DNA from: Megascapheus bottae
Lineage: Eukaryota > Chordata > Mammalia > Rodentia > Geomyidae
NCBI GenBank assembly: GCA_024803745.1
Contig: JANJXV010000002.1
Span: 41,871,757 to 41,935,756 of the forward strand
DNA length: 64,000 bases
Direction: 5' to 3'
How positions within the stretch are numbered: position 1 is the first letter of the stretch; each line of letters opens with the position of its first letter. Below the pieces are notes generated by a model. That model did no database searches and was not told the origin of the DNA. It saw nothing but the letters and a program-made list of their open reading frames with translations. The position numbers and the translations under genes were made by a program. Below are positions 10,876-22,512 of the stretch, piece after piece.

Positions 10876-11211
10876 AATTTATTCAATGCCAATTCCTTTT
10901 CTCACAAGTCCCTCACTAGTTCATCTGGGTCTTATTATCTTCATGATAAATGGCCTAACTCTGAAATATTTTAAAATATAAAAGTTGGCCCACTTATCAC
11001 AGCCACCACATCATTCAATGAGCTTCTACTTATATTTATTTCTGCTTTATTGTCGTTAATATCTTTAGACCCTTAATGGAACAACTTTGAAGATGAAAGA
11101 CGTGAAATTAAGTCCATGTTTTTAACCTACTAGTTAGGAAACCACTGAGTTACTAATTTATTCTTACCTCTGGTACCCTCATTTAAAAAATAGTATTAAA
11201 ATGTAGTTCCC
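10876..11211. other. No feature seen
   Basis: AT-rich, no recognisable repeat or gene. Confidence 0.5.
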
Positions 11212-11333
11212 TGGGCCGGGGTTTGGCCTAGTGGTAGAGTGCTTGCCTAGCATGCAAGAAGACCAGATTTGATTCCTCTGTACCACATGCACAGAAAAAA
11301 AACCAGAAATGGTGTTGTGGCTCAGATGGTAGA

Positions 11334-11373
<40 letters not shown>
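11212..11373 (+). mobile_element. IDL-Geo SINE whose Geo half ends in a (TA)n tract
   Basis: The ID-like head and linker are intact. The Geo half stops after GATGGTAGAGC at 11335 and is followed by about 38 bases of (TA)n (11336-11373). Short matching flanks (GTTCCC before the head and after the tract) suggest the element really ends there. Confidence 0.88.
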
Positions 11374-11375
<2 letters not shown>

Positions 11376-11483
11376 TTCCCACCTCAGAATAGTTGAGTGT
11401 ATTCAATTAGGCAGTGTATTTAAAAACAGAACTCAGCATTCTTAAAGTGCAATAAATGTTATCTCATGTATTACAGCTTGTAT

Positions 11484-11545
11484 GGGCCATAGCACCACTT
11501 CTAGCTTTTTCTGTGTTTGTGGTACCTCAGATTCGAACCGGCCTC
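11484..11545 (-). mobile_element. IDL-Geo SINE fragment
   Basis: Central piece only: end of the Geo half (ATAGCACCACTTCTAGC), linker, and the ID B box read as GATTCGAACC. Both outer parts are missing. Confidence 0.75.
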
Positions 11546-11788
11546 TTTTAAAACTTCTTTTTACCAGATCATAAAATCTTATCCTCTTAACCTTCTGACT
11601 CACACTCACCACAAAACATCTAGTGTTGAATAAATCTGAGTTTATGGTTTTCTGTTGTCACATGATAGTAGATTTTGTGCTTTTTTAAAAGAATGTTACA
11701 GTGGTTTATTATTATGCAGCACACAATGCTACTGGTCAGTTCTGTCATTTCAGCCTTTCCTAACCCTTTCAAGTATCATCCAACTTCT

Positions 11789-12016
11789 TTTTTGGGGGGG
11801 GGGTGGTCGTGGGGCTTGAACTCCGCCTGGGCCGCTGTCCCTGAGCAATTCAATTCAAGGCTCAAACCAAGCCCCACTTCCCATTTTCTAGAGGTTAATT
11901 AGAGATAGGAGTCTCAGGTCCTTTTGTTGTGTCTGGGCTGGCTTTGAACCTTGATCCTCAGAACTCAGCCTCCTGAGTAGCTAGGATTACAAGCGTGAGC
12001 CAACGCCCATCTGGAC
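11789..12016 (-). mobile_element. 7SL/B1-headed Geo SINE with target duplication
   Basis: Reverse copy: G-rich or T-rich tail remnant, Geo half (GGGCTTGAACTCCGCCTGGG), linker (GGTTAATTAGAGATAGGAGTC) and B1-like head (CTGAGTAGCTAGGATTACAA). Perfect 12-base duplication CATCCAACTTCT at 11777-11788 and 12017-12028. Confidence 0.95.
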
Positions 12017-12028
12017 CATCCAACTTCT

Positions 12029-12788
12029 GTGACCCACTCAGCCTGGGAAGTTACCCTTTTGGTAACTTAGAGTAATTGTCTTCTTCTATCACTCAATCCT
12101 TTTTGCCTCTTTCAGAATTTACTGTGGAAGAAAATGTTAGACACCAATCCTCTTAGCTTTCCATGATCTTTTTCTAACTCATTATACCATTAGTGTTTCT
12201 AGAATCTTCCTTTTTATGCCTTCTAATATGGATATTTCTAATTATCTTTGCTTTTTCACCTTCTCTTTGCTCTTTGTATCTCCTTCCCTTAACATTGTCT
12301 CTTAATTAAGAATAAGATTCTAAACAAATTCCAGGACAAAGGTCCCTAAATCTTTATTTCTGTCCTTATGTAAATAAGACAATGAACCTAATTTGAACTC
12401 CTACAATATTAACAATTTAACAATTGCTAAAATGCAGTTGATTTAAGAAGAAATAAATACTATGCATTCTATAATCAATATTAAGTAAGATTCTAAACAA
12501 GTTCAGCTACAATATTTATGTAAATAGGACAATGAACCTAATAAACTTCTTTATCATTTTAACAATTATTTTATCTATAATGTCTTTTTCATCATCAGGA
12601 TCAGCAAAGTCATCTCATATCTCAGAAGTCACTCTATTTCTCAGTTCTTCTCCTACCTACCTCACTATGAGCATTGTAATGTCCTTTTCTCTGATCTGTC
12701 TTCCTATAGCTTCCCTTCAATGCCAGTACTGTTTAGGTAGTGTTCTTATTCTTTGACTTAAGTATACTTTCTCTGGAAGGTTCCATCT
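12029..12788. other. No feature seen
   Basis: Pyrimidine-rich and AT-rich sequence. TCTAAACAA(A/G)TTC occurs at about 12318 and 12491, each time near a run ending GACAATGAACCTAAT. This is an imperfect internal duplication (see findings). Confidence 0.45.
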
Positions 12789-12800
12789 ACTTTTATGCTT

Positions 12801-13459
<659 letters not shown>

Positions 13460-13471
13460 ACTTTTATGCTT

Positions 13472-14050
13472 CCTTATGAAGTCTGTATGCTAAAGATCAC
13501 TTCTTTCCAGTCTGTTTTACTGAGTGCTTCAACTTCTTTATCTTGCATTCCAATTATGACAAGTATTCATGTGGTCAGTCAACATCTCCTGAGTATCTGC
13601 TGTGCACTAGGCATAGTGTGTAAAGGCTTAGATATGTAAGTCAAGGAGACTATCTAGAGTAGATACAACATGCCAGGGTGGTAGCTATGTACTGCAGTAT
13701 AGGTAATTTTACAAGAAGAACATAATTAACAGGCATTGAAAATAACTTTAACCACATGTGGACCCTAGTGTACACATTAGTTGCCTAACAAAGTATTTGT
13801 TATTTAAATGACTTAAATTAAAGGATGAGTTCATATTATGAGGTGTGGGCATTTATGGAGGCAAAAATTATTTTCTAAAATGAAAACTTCACACAGTCAG
13901 AATAGGAGTGAGTGGAGTGATATGAAGCAAGTACTTCAAAATGCCTAAAGAAGGAGTCATACTAGGATCTAGTAACAGTTCTCTTCTCTCATTACAAAGC
14001 TATTTTATATTGTTCCTTTTATTCTCCACATTTTAAATTAACACAGTAGG
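13472..14050. other. Mostly unassigned; possible MIR/L2-age scrap at 13563-13640
   Basis: The block around GAGTATCTGCTGTGCACTAGGCATAGTG resembles a common ancient-repeat motif, but the match is too short to classify. Nothing else is recognised. Confidence 0.35.
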
Positions 14051-14054
14051 TTTA

Positions 14055-14135
14055 TTGGGCGCAATTTTACAGATTAGAAAACTGAGGGACAAGGAAATTC
14101 AGTGTTTTACAAAGAGCCTCAGCCAGGGTCAGTTC
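14055..14135 (-). mobile_element. MIR SINE fragment
   Basis: TTTTACAGATTAGAAAACTGAGG followed by a decayed AAGGAAATTCAG block matches the reverse complement of the MIR core. Only the core remains. Confidence 0.7.
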
Positions 14136-14191
14136 AGAGATCTATTGTGTACTTAGGTTAATACTCTGTCATCACCTTTATAAAAACCAAC

Positions 14192-14194
14192 CCC

Positions 14195-14244
<50 letters not shown>
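14192..14244. repeat. (TC)n microsatellite
   Basis: About 50 bases of near-perfect CT dinucleotide, directly adjoining a decayed SINE. Confidence 0.97.
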
Positions 14245-14247
<3 letters not shown>

Positions 14248-14271
14248 GCATGCATGCACAACACCAAAGGA

Positions 14272-14463
14272 GATCAAAACCAAGGGCCAGGCAGGGCCTT
14301 GTACATGCTAGGTAAGCACCCTACCACTGAGCTACATTCATAGCTCTCCACCTTTTTATTGAGACAAGGTCCTGTTATGTCACTAAGGCTGGCCTTCAAC
14401 TTTTGATCATCTTGTCTTTGCCTTTCAAGGACTGGTCCAGGTGAATGGGTCACCATATCTGGC
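14272..14463 (-). mobile_element. B1-ID composite SINE
   Basis: Read on the minus strand: a B1 head (the + strand shows TTGAGACAAGGTCCTGTTAT near 14359) followed by an ID-like tail (CATGCTAGGTAAGCACCCTA near 14306). It predates the Geo-tailed SINEs judging by divergence. Confidence 0.75.
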
Positions 14464-14825
14464 TTGAAACTTAATTTCTCTTCAAATTTACGTTGTATAT
14501 GTGCAATCTGATGGAACTATGGAACATGTGCATAAATAGACAGAGAATATAAAATGTGTGTTTCAGCAGTTCTTACAGCCACTTGAGCATAAAATTTTGG
14601 TGTGAGATATGTGGGAATTCAGTAACACTCAAGTCTTGCACAAGGAAAGCATGTCATTGCTATGACTGGGCAAGCTTTCTGTTCAAAATCAGAATTTACT
14701 TTGAATGCAAAAAGAAGGCGATGGTGTTCAAAGAAACAGCCCAGGGACATTGTCACATTATTTCATACATGCCATTCTCTTATATGAGTTGATTATCTCC
14801 ACTAAAGGGTCCAGCTCTGCTAGGT
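14464..14825. other. No feature seen
   Basis: No recognisable element. Confidence 0.5.
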
Positions 14826-15012
14826 GCTAAGCTAGGTGGCTCATACCTGTAATCCTAGCTACTCAAGTGGCTGAGATCTGAGGATTGTAGTTTGAAGCCA
14901 GCCAGGGCAGGAAGGTCTGTGAGGCCAAAAGTAGAGTTGTGGCTCAAGTGCTAGATTTCAATAAAACTAAAAGGAAGCACCAAAGCACTGAATTCAAATT
15001 CCCGTATCGGTG
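14826..15012 (+). mobile_element. 7SL/B1-headed SINE with a decayed tail
   Basis: The head GTGGCTCATACCTGTAATCC and TACTCAAGTGGCTGAGATCT is clear. The tail is shortened (GAGTTGTGGCTCAAGTGCTAG) and has an A-rich interruption before GCACTGAATTCAAATTCC. It abuts the 5' break of an L1, and the open frame starting at 14939 runs across this junction. Confidence 0.8.
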
Positions 15013-15015
15013 TGC

Positions 15016-16543
15016 AAACACAGAGACCTATGGACATCTAATCTTTGATAAGGGAGCCAAAAAAATAGAATGGAAGAAAGATAGCCTCTTCAACAAGTGG
15101 CCCTGGCAGAACTGGTTAAGCATCTGTAGAAAACTAAAGTTGGATCCTTCTATGTCACCTTACACCAAGATTAACTCCAAATGGATTAAAGACTGTGGGG
15201 TAAAAGCAGATACACTGAAAATTTTACAAGAGGGACTCAGAGATACACTAGGTCTCCTAGGCGCAGGTCGAAACTTTCTTACTGAAGACCTAGAAACACA
15301 ACAAATCAAAGAAAGTTTGGACAAATGGGACTGCATTAAACTGCAGAGCTTCTCTAGGGCAAAGGATACAGCTAGCAAGCTAAATAGAAAGCCCACAGAG
15401 TGGGAGAAGATCTTCACTAACCATACAACAGACAAAGGCCTCATATCTAAAATACCTCAACATGTAAAAAACAGAATCACTCCCTAACTAATCTTCAAAG
15501 AAACAACCATTCCATTAAAAGATGGGCCAAAGACATAAAGAGAGACTTCTCTGAAGAAGAAATCAGAATGGCCTATAGACACATGAAGAAATGCTCCACA
15601 TCTCAGGCCATAAAAGAAATGCAAATCAAAACAATTCTGAGATTCCACCTCACTCCAGTTAGAATGGCTATGATCAAGAAATCTAATAACAACAGATGCT
15701 GGCAGGGATGTGGCCAGGAGGGATCACTACTACACTCTTGGTAGGAGTGTAAACTCATTCAAATACTATGGAAAGCAGTATGGTGATTCCTCAAAATACT
15801 AAACATAGTACTCCCCATGACCCAACAATTCCACTACTTGGCATTTACCCAATCATCCAGAAACAAGGGCATATTAAAGCCACTAGCACAATGATGTTCA
15901 GTGCAGCACTCTTTACCATAGCAAAGATATGGAACCAACCCAAATGCTTCCCAGTAGATGACTGGATCGAGAAGATGTGGTATGTATGCACAATGGAATT
16001 CTATGTTGCCATTAGAGAGAATGATGTCATCCCATTTGTAAGGAAGTGGAAAGACTTGGAAAAAAATCATATTAAGTGCAATAAGCCAGACTCAAAGGAA
16101 CATAGACTCAATGGTTTCCTTCATTTGTAATAATTAGTGCAAATCTAGGACTCTCCTAGCAGAGGACTACAATAGCTCAAAACCTAGATACATAAGGCCA
16201 TATAGGATGAGGCTAAATGAAAGGATCTTCAGAATGTGGAAACAAGAGCTTTGTATTATGTAATTGTTGTTCTTAATGTACTATGTTATTTCTCTCCTCT
16301 TTTGTTGCCCTTTGGTTAATCTCATTGTTACTATATCTGACTTTGTTATCTGGTATATGTATATATGTTTATTTGAAATAGGAAAGGGAAAGGTGGAAAC
16401 AAGATGATTGGGATGGCGTGGGGGGAGGGAAATGGGGACAAAAACATGGGAGGGGGTGTCAATGTGTGAGAAGTGATGTATACTCTTTCTGGTGAATGTA
16501 ACAGTGCTCCTTCTATATGTTATAATATTTAATAAAAACTTGT
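15016..16543 (+). mobile_element. L1, 3' 1.5 kb: ORF2 C-terminal region plus 3' UTR
   Basis: The best-preserved L1 ORF2 remnant here. Bases 15020-15487 encode about 155 residues of the region after the reverse transcriptase (motifs NKWPWQNW, SPYTKINSKWIKD, KPTEWEKIF, DKGLISKI). After stops and shifts, 15768-16130 encodes the last part (IPLLGIYP, SAALFTIAKIWNQPK, DDWIEKMWYV, MEFYVAIREN). The 3' UTR follows, with a G-rich tract near 16410-16430 and AATAAAA at the end. Endonuclease and reverse transcriptase domains are absent. Inactive. Confidence 0.95.
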
Positions 16544-16547
16544 TTCA

Positions 16548-16770
16548 TTAAATTTTTTTTATTTAAAAGTGATATACAGAGGAATTATAGCTATGTAAGT
16601 TAGGTAAATGAGGACATTTCTTTTTGAACAGTGTCACCTCTTCCTTTGTTTTCTTCCAGGTTTTTTCCCTCCTGACTCTCTTCCCCCACAAGCTGTATAG
16701 TTCAATTTCAACATAGTGTCTAAAAATATCACTGCTGGATTTGCTCACCCTTTTAATTCCTCCCTTAGTT
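16548..16770 (-). mobile_element. Old L1 3'-end fragment
   Basis: AAAGTGATATACAGAGGAAT, ACATTTCTTTTTGAACAGTG and CACCTCTTCC match the older L1 3' UTR family seen at 60.07 kb. It lies tail to tail with the preceding sense L1. Confidence 0.7.
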
Positions 16771-16908
16771 ACCACTAAGTTGAAAGGAAAGAATGATAGT
16801 GTAAGTATATGAGAAAATAAAGCAATTGTGTTAAACTTTTTTTTACTATTCCAGTTAGAATAAAACACGCAGTCACGTGCAAGCTGAATTCTCTTATAAT
16901 TACATTTT

Positions 16909-17274
16909 TTTCATATAATTTTTATTGTAATTAATAGAAGGGTTACATGATATTTGCCAGATAGAAGGTGCATTAATTCAAATACATTGATACTCTTTCA
17001 CATGTCTTGGTCCCCATTTCCCTCCCCCCCATCTTGTTTTCCCCTCTTCCCTATCCAATTTCAGATAACCTAATACAAATATATCTGATATATCAGATAA
17101 CAAAATGAGATACTGTAACAATATGAGATAACCAAGGGACAGCAAAAGAGATGAGAGATAACATAGTACATTAAGAACAACAATCATTCATTATATGGCT
17201 TTTGTTTCTATATCCTAGAGGTCCTTTCATTTAGCATCCTACTATATGGCCTTATGTATCAAGGTTTTGCTCTA
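16909..17274 (-). mobile_element. L1 3' UTR insertion with 17-base target duplication
   Basis: Antisense 3' UTR only: T-rich tail, C-rich tract at about 17023-17032, ending shortly after TATATGGCCTTATGTATC. Perfect duplication TCTTATAATTACATTTT at 16892-16908 and 17275-17291 gives exact borders. Confidence 0.96.
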
Positions 17275-17291
17275 TCTTATAATTACATTTT

Positions 17292-19184
17292 AAATATATG
17301 ATTTAAATGTACCCATAATTTTTAAGATTCAGAACAACATCAAATAGATTAAAAAACATACCCTGTCAAGTTGAAAGACTATTATAGGGGAATAGGTTTT
17401 TATATTTTTGTATATATAATAGTGCCTTTCTCCTGTAATTTTAACATGAAACTCTGTACTTCATTTTGTAGTCAGCCTTGGAAATAATGTAGCATCCCTG
17501 CCTGCAGCTAAGAAATCCAAGTTACAGCTTGGTCCCAGCCTTTCAGTTTCCAAACGATGAACCATGGATCATCCTGTGACATTGGGTAATGTCAACTCAA
17601 CAGTGCCAGAGCATTTTCCATCTTTGAGGGATGAAATTACTTTTACTGCAATGAAAGCTGAAGTCTACCATTTTCTTTATATGGCTATCGTAGTCATTGT
17701 CCCAGCTGATATGGTAGATAATAGTCACAGATAAATTCCAGCCTTAAATGACTCTGGCCAAAGGGAACTACTTGCTTCTCTTTAGGATCTTATTATTTTT
17801 GGAGCTTGCCGGAGGACTAGTTAAGGACCTTGCTATTCCTGATTTAGAGGATAAATATTTTTCTGCCCAATTCTGTTTCTTTCGCTCTCTCAGGGGAATT
17901 CTTCCCAACGGTATTGCTAATATGCTTCTAGCACACAAATCTCTGTCTCTGAATATCTTTTTCATAAATTTTGAACCAGGACTTTAACAAAGTAGATTGA
18001 ATTTAAACAAAATATATCCTGTATTTCCAAGCCCAATTTACAATATCTAATGTCACCAAATGTTCCATTCTAGTCTTATTTTCAGTGCTACTGTAGCTAC
18101 AATTACCTCTGCTTCTATCTATCCTGAGTAAGATCCAGTTATTTTAGTGTTTTTACCACAAAGCCTATTCCTGTATACTTGTTTGGATGAATAAACTAAA
18201 GAAAGCATGCATCCTAAATTAACCACCAATCTCACTAAGACCTGCTTGTTACTCCTCTTGTAAGCATTGTTCTTACAAGGAGAGAAGTATGGAAGTCATT
18301 TTTTTATTCAGAATGAATCAGTTATCTTCCTGAATCATCTTAGAGAAATTATTAAACATTTTCCCCATTGAAATACAGTCTGGCTAGGTTTACTCTGAAG
18401 TTTTCAACTTGAAATTTTTAAATTAGCATTTAAATACTATTCTTTGGGTTTGGAGAATGGATTAAGTGATAGAACACTTGACTACCAAATGTCACAAAAT
18501 TAAAATAGTGAACTTAGATATGACTTTATGATGGCTCAGGTTAGCTATAAAACAATGTTTACTCATGTTCTGTTAAAGAAAAAAAATCCTCTAAGTATGT
18601 AATGTTCTAAGCACAAGTTGCTACTAACCAAGAACAAGTTTGCTGCATACAGTGGAATTTATCATGAGTAAGTGTTCATTCTATAACTCACTTAGGAAAT
18701 ATTTGACTGACTCAACCCTCATTTTTTGGCTACTAGAATTAGGAAGATAAAACTATAATAGTTTCTGAGTCATGAGACATGGAAAATATTTTACAATGAA
18801 GAGAAACCCGTCCAAATAGAGGTTATTTATCATCTGTAAATTTCCCAAGCAGTTCAGATCAATTTCTGATACTGGTAATTAACAGATGGTGAAGTAGACC
18901 ACAATCTGAGCCAGCACTCTTTAATTTGACTTGCCAATAGACAACACCTTTTTGCCTATCCTCCATATTAATCACTTTCACCCAACATGTGCACATAGAT
19001 ACAGGTAAACTCTATTTTTCAGTGGTATCTTAAATAAAGATGATCTCTAGACACAGAAACCAACAAGAAAGTAATAATAATTAAAACCTTACCTTATGTC
19101 AGAGGACAACTCTGAATGTCCAGAGTGAAACCAAACAACTGAGTTTAAAACATGCTGAGTTGAAATCCCTGACTCTGTCTCTTA
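17292..19184. other. Repeat-poor stretch, no gene seen
   Basis: Nearly 1.9 kb without a recognised repeat. 17470-17700 is of higher complexity than its surroundings and could hold conserved non-coding sequence, but nothing in it can be named. Confidence 0.45.
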
Positions 19185-19373
19185 CCTTTTGCACTCAAGG
19201 CTCGTGCTCTATCACTTGGGCCACAGCTCCACTTTTGGCTTTTTGCTGGTTAATTGGAGATAAGAATCTCATAGACCTTCCTTCCTAGGCTTACTTTGAA
19301 CTATAATCTTCATATCTCAAACTCCTGAGTATCTAGAACTGTTAGGCACTATACATATACAGCACCCGGCTAA
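19185..19373 (-). mobile_element. 7SL/B1-headed Geo SINE, old copy
   Basis: Diverged reverse copy: partial Geo half (CTTGGGCCACAGCTCCACTT), linker (GCTGGTTAATTGGAGATAAG) and a B1-like head (CTCCTGAGTATCTAGAACTG) ending at CACCCGGCT. Confidence 0.82.
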
Positions 19374-19384
19374 ATAGAAATATA

Positions 19385-19425
19385 CATTATACATACATAC
19401 ATCCATACATACACACACACATAAT
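19385..19425. repeat. (CATA)n/(CA)n microsatellite
   Basis: Imperfect tetranucleotide-to-dinucleotide run beside the preceding SINE. Confidence 0.85.
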
Positions 19426-19702
19426 GTATTTCTTATACCAGGATGCCTTGAAGTTTGAAATGTGTTTCATGTAAAAAAAAGAAAGATACTTCATAACTAA
19501 TACATTTTGTAGTTCATTTCACAAGGAGTATAATTTAATGAAAATAAGAACAAACTGAAAATGCTGAAATCTTAGATGGTGATAGAGCCTGAGAAATCTA
19601 TGAACAATAAATTGTTAGGGTGCATATTTTTTCCCTTTTAACATATGTATCAAGAAAATGGAAATCATCTTAACTCTTTAAATTATAAAGAAATTTAAAT
19701 GA

Positions 19703-19909
19703 GGGACTGGAAGCATGGCATAGTGGTAGAGTGCTTGCCTAGCATACATGAAACCCTGGGTTCAATTCCTTAGTACCACATACACAGAGAAAGCTGAAAG
19801 TGGTACTGTGGCTCAAGTGATAGAGTTTTAGCCTTAAGAAAGCCCAAAGGACAATGCTAAGGTCCTGAGTTCAAGTCCCAGGAATGGCAAAAAAAAGAAA
19901 AGAAAAGAA
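19703..19909 (+). mobile_element. IDL-Geo SINE with target duplication
   Basis: Complete dimer with an AAAAGAAAAG-type tail. AAAGAAATTTAA flanks it at 19687-19698 and 19910-19921. The ID A and B boxes are recognisable but mutated (GGGTTCAATTCC). Confidence 0.92.
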
Positions 19910-19921
19910 AAAGAAATTTAA

Positions 19922-20345
19922 TTAAGGGAATTATAAACTACCAGCAGAAAGAGAAAGTAGAGACATTCCTACTTCAGCAAAACTGGGAAGTTAGGAGTTA
20001 CTGAGAACTTCCATCAGTTATCTCATTTCTGTAGGTCTGAGGTGAGTGAGTTGCAGAACTCTGAGAAGTCCCTGGCAATGTTTTACCTCTGCACTCTGCT
20101 GAGGATCTCGTGCCTGCTTTCAGCCTCCAGAACAGTGATATGGTCTCTTTTCCACCTTCCAAGTCATATGCAACTGTCTTTACTGGGATACTCTGTACTA
20201 AGGTATAGCTTAGAAAGAGTAAAGGAAAGGTATTTCTTGTGCTAAGATGACAGCAGACTTCTGTCCAAAGCAATGCGAACAACAATACTTTCATATTTTA
20301 AAAAAGTGATTCTTAAAAAAAAAAAGCTAATTTAAGATTTTTCTT
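19922..20345. other. No feature seen
   Basis: Opposed open frames of 98 and 67 codons at 19998-20294 overlap one another and have no recognisable domain. They are treated as chance. Confidence 0.45.
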
Positions 20346-20488
20346 TTTTTGTGAGCTGTGGGGCCTGAACCCAGGGCCTGGGAGCTGTTCCTGAGCTCTT
20401 TTTTGCTCAAGGCTAGCCCTCCACCACTTTGAGCCACCACTCCACTTCAGTTTTCTGGTGGTTAATTGGAGATATGAGTTTCACTATG

Positions 20489-20683
20489 GGGTCCAGGAAT
20501 GTGGCCTAATGGTACAGTGCTTGCCAAGCATGCACGACAATTCGGGTTCAATTCTTTTGTTTACCACATACATAGAAAAAGCTGGAAGTGGTGTTGTGGC
20601 TCAAGTAGTAGAGCTCTAGCCTTGAGAACGCCCAAGGACAGGGCTCAGGCACTGAGTTCAAGCCAGGACTGGCAAAAAAAAAA
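20489..20683 (+). mobile_element. IDL-Geo SINE nested in another SINE
   Basis: Complete dimer with a poly-A tail. The left flank GAGTTTCACTATG and right flank GAGTCTCACGATG are a target duplication with two mismatches. Confidence 0.9.
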
Positions 20684-20696
20684 AAAGAGTCTCACG

Positions 20697-20842
20697 ATGT
20701 TGGAAATAAACTTTACAACTTGGGAGAGAAGGAAGGCGGGAGGGGAATGGGTGAAAATTAGGGAGGAGATAAAACTGTTAAAAAAAAGAAATGTATCATT
20801 GCCTTACCTATGTAAGGCTAATAAAATTTTAAAAACCCACAC
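20697..20842 (+). mobile_element. Old L1 3' end nested in a SINE
   Basis: Sense copy of the older 3' UTR family: GAAATGTATCATTGCCTTAC, then TATGTAAGGCTAATAAAATT near the end. It lies between the IDL-Geo copy and the displaced B1 head. Confidence 0.6.
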
Positions 20843-21012
20843 TTTCTCAATAATACAATGACTAAAAATATAAAATCTACCAAAGCTCCTCAAGAACAAA
20901 CTAACAAACAGAGTTTCATGGTTTTTTCCTACCTAGTCTTGTTTTGAACCATGATCCTCAGTCTCAATCTCCTGAGGAGCTAGGATTACAGGCCTAAGCC
21001 TCCAGCATCTGG

Positions 21013-21950
21013 TTTACCAGCAACTTTAAAGACTCCTTTATTCATGGCATTTTCATGTTCTGATTAAGATAAACCCAGAGTCCCCTTTTTACTAAAATTG
21101 ACGGATTCTCTTAAATAGTGAATTCTTCTGAAGGGTGTCATTGAACATGAACACTTATTATTTCTACTAAGCATGGGGATAAGAGAGGAAAGATGTTGAA
21201 AATACAGAGAAAACTAGTTTAGAGACACAAAGAAGAATGACATTTTTACAAGGTTGAGAGACCAAATACATCTTAATAAACTAGATATTATAGTACAGAC
21301 CAGCAGCTTCCTCTCCTATAATTCTAAAATCTTCCTAGCCTGTGACTCAGTTTCCTACACTAATGGGCTGATATTTTAGTAGTCGTAGTCAGGGGAAGGA
21401 AACGCTTGCTCACCTTTGCTGTGTTTAGAATAACCACTCCACATCAAAGAGGTGACTCACTCTGCCCACTTGCCAGCCCTGTGCTTGCTTCCTACCTCCC
21501 ACCACTCTTCGCTTGGCTGTGTTACTCTTAGCTGGAGGGGCCTTCCACCAGCAAGTCCAGGTTTGCGGCATCTGGCACACTCACTTTCCTGAATGACGAG
21601 GCTTCCTAAGGTGGGTTGCTCTGCAGGTTGAGGCCTGAAGGAGACCACCAATTTCCTGACCAATCTTTCAAAGATTATGATTCAGAGCCAAGGAGCTGAG
21701 CGTTCACTTCTCAAGTGGCACAAAGGAAAATGGAATCATTTAAAATTTTTGTGCTCCTGTTCACAGTAAATATAAACAGGTTATGAGTAAGCCTGAAAGG
21801 TCATGAATATCTGTTTTCATTGGTTTTAGTCAAACATGCTGCTGGTAGAACCCCACTAACTGTCAGGTTTATTTGAGTGAGCTCAACAGTGTTAATAATG
21901 TCAGATAGATGGTACTCGCCATCTTGGGGTGGATTTATTATTTTTTAAAA
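21013..21950. other. No gene seen; GC-richer patch at 21430-21660
   Basis: 21430-21660 stands out as C-rich on this strand with a chance 68-codon minus-strand frame. No splice-site pair, repeat family or domain could be recognised. Confidence 0.45.
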
Positions 21951-21956
21951 CTCTTA

Positions 21957-22063
21957 TTTTCTTGTTGGGGTGATGAATAGAAGGGTTACTGTTATATTTA
22001 CCAGGGAGTGGGTACATTACTTCTTGAACATTGATCCTCTTTCCCATGTTTTCTGGATTTATT
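21957..22063 (-). mobile_element. L1 3' UTR fragment
   Basis: GATGAATAGAAGGGTTACTG, then GTACATTACTTCTTGAACAT and TTTCCCATG match the start of the antisense L1 3' UTR. GGATTTATT occurs on both sides, a possible short target duplication. Confidence 0.7.
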
Positions 22064-22399
22064 TTTAATGGTATTGCTTCCCTCTGGACAGAAACAGTCA
22101 TAGGATAATTTCTTTTTGGGGGGATTCTTTGGAAGAACTTATACTTCCTTGTATAACATACACTACCAAACTAGATATTGAACAGAGCATGGGCACAGAA
22201 ACAATAAAGGGCATTTGACTGAGCAGGCATGAGCTTGAGCTAGCTGTGGCACCTTCCTTACATTCTTACAGATCAATACAGCACACGATGATGCTAAAGG
22301 AACCTAGAGTTAGACTGACCTGTTCCAGAATCTCAGAGAACTTCTTACCAATCACATGGGGCTATCATATCTAGATTATTTGATCATGAAATAAAGGAA
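22064..22399. other. No feature seen
   Basis: No recognisable element. Confidence 0.5.
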
Positions 22400-22512
22400 T
22401 ATGAAATTTTCCTCCCTCGCTTATTATAAGGATTTATATAAGATAATTCAAATAACATTCCAGATGTGCAGCCTGAAACACAGATAACTTTCAACAAATG
22501 TTTGCTGTACTA
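22400..22512 (+). mobile_element. MIR 3' fragment, probable
   Basis: TATAAGGATTTATATAAGAT followed by a decayed CAACAAATGTTTGCTG end resembles the 3' part of MIR. Heavily diverged. Confidence 0.45.

Larger units (their letters stand above)
20353..21012 (-). mobile_element. 7SL/B1-headed Geo SINE split by nested insertions
   Basis: The Geo half and linker are at 20353-20485 and the B1-like head at about 20912-21012 (CTCCTGAGGAGCTAGGATTA). The roughly 425 bases between hold an IDL-Geo SINE and an old L1 3' end, both on the other strand. GAGTTTCA occurs on both sides of the gap. Confidence 0.85.

Noticed and set aside
14939..15487. 182-codon open frame as a host gene
   Set aside because: Its first part is a SINE tail and the rest is the ORF2 C-terminal region of a truncated L1.
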